From: Actinomycetota bacterium
GTDB taxonomy: Bacteria > Actinomycetota > Acidimicrobiia > Acidimicrobiales > Acidimicrobiaceae
Assembly (NCBI GenBank): GCA_027366165.1
Contig: DAHXKX010000133.1
Coordinates: 1-34,429, forward strand
Direction of reading: 5' to 3'
Length of the DNA: 34,429 nucleotides
The stretch's first letter is position 1; each line of letters opens with the position of its first letter. The translations under genes and the position numbers were made by a program. Positions 34,055 through 34,429 of this stretch are shown here, piece after piece. Under the pieces are notes generated by a model. It had not been told where the DNA came from. It saw only the letters and a program-made list of their open reading frames with translations, and made no database searches.

Positions 34055-34429
34055 TTATGCTCCCTTTGAGGTCGAATCATCAAAGCCAGCCTTGAACTCA
34101 GCAATGACCGAGTCAAGCTGCGCGGTCGCCGGCATTGCACCCGTCGACTTGATCGTCGAGAGTATATCGCCGTGCCGAGCCCTGAAGAACTCGATTAGCT
34201 GCTGCATAAAGTGAGGAATAGCGGCCAGTGAGATGTCGTCAACATGACCAGAGGTTCCTGCATAGATTGAGATCACTTGCTCCTCAACAGGCACTGGAGC
34301 GTTCTGCCGCTGCTTCAAGATTGCCGTCAAACGGTATCCGCGGTCGAGCTGGGACTGCGACACCTTGTCCAGTTCTGAACCGAAGGTTGCAAATGCCTCG
34401 AGCTCACGGAACTGTGCCAAATCCAGTTT
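34055..34429 (-). CDS. atpA: ATP synthase F1 alpha subunit, C-terminal part
   Basis: The gene is cut by the right edge of the window; about 124 residues of the C-terminal helical domain are visible. KLDLAQFRELEAFATFGSELDKVSQSQLDRGYRL followed by ILKQRQNAPVPVEEQVISIYAGTSGHVDD is characteristic of alpha subunits. The ATP site and the N-terminal barrel lie outside. The stop is five bases from the atpG start. The frame continues through the last base shown, so the TTG start in the track is artificial. Confidence 0.97.
   Translation of the reverse strand, partial: KLDLAQFRELEAFATFGSELDKVSQSQLDRGYRLTAILKQRQNAPVPVEEQVISIYAGTSGHVDDISLAAIPHFMQQLIEFFRARHGDILSTIKSTGAMPATAQLDSVIAEFKAGFDDSTSKGA

Overview
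The window is bacterial chromosome of intermediate GC. It is most consistent with an actinobacterium of the Acidimicrobiia type (inference). The reasons are the actinobacterial order rsmI-metG-tatD-(cell-wall gene)-rsmA-ispE, a bS22-type mini ribosomal protein, a MurA with Asp in place of the catalytic Cys, and a class II (GlpX) fructose bisphosphatase. No rRNA, CRISPR array or complete insertion sequence is visible.

Layout. 1-430: the 3' end of a tyrosine recombinase gene faces the 3' end of a tRNA-Gln(UUG) gene, the usual edge of an integrated element whose body lies off the left end. 431-8114: a very short bS22 gene (+) and a long minus-strand housekeeping run, ychF > DUF192-like > rsmI > metG > tatD > RlpA-like > rsmA > ispE. 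It covers rRNA methylation, Met-tRNA charging and isoprenoid synthesis. 8168-11195: cysteine desulfurase with a coupled small membrane protein, divergent from a galT-like gene. 11196-14534: an MFS exporter, an HxlR regulator and an EamA transporter. 14600-17715 (minus): murA > meaB > enoyl-CoA hydratase. 17812-22966: a second MFS transporter, an S9 peptidase and the large subunit of a B12-dependent acyl-CoA mutase. The mutase has isobutyryl-CoA-mutase-like selector residues (Phe75/Gln193); MeaB, its probable G-protein chaperone, is encoded about 5 kb away.

23098-29059 is an accessory catabolic patch in visible decay. It holds an ornithine cyclodeaminase/mu-crystallin homologue, a wrecked SDR gene, an orphan substrate-binding lipoprotein, a dienelactone-hydrolase-like protein, an isochorismatase-fold protein lacking the catalytic Cys, and a second wrecked SDR gene on the other strand. 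29198-30193 is glpX. From 34429 back to 30145 the minus strand carries atpA (partial) > atpG > atpD > atpC, then an unusual fusion of a 2H phosphoesterase (2'-5' RNA ligase-like) to a GNAT acetyltransferase domain.

I see no wholly new multi-gene system. The best leads are the 2H-GNAT fusion behind the ATP synthase operon, the ICM-like mutase, the Cys-less isochorismatase-like protein within the decaying cluster, and the tRNA-Gln island edge. All calls come from reading the sequence; no database search was run.
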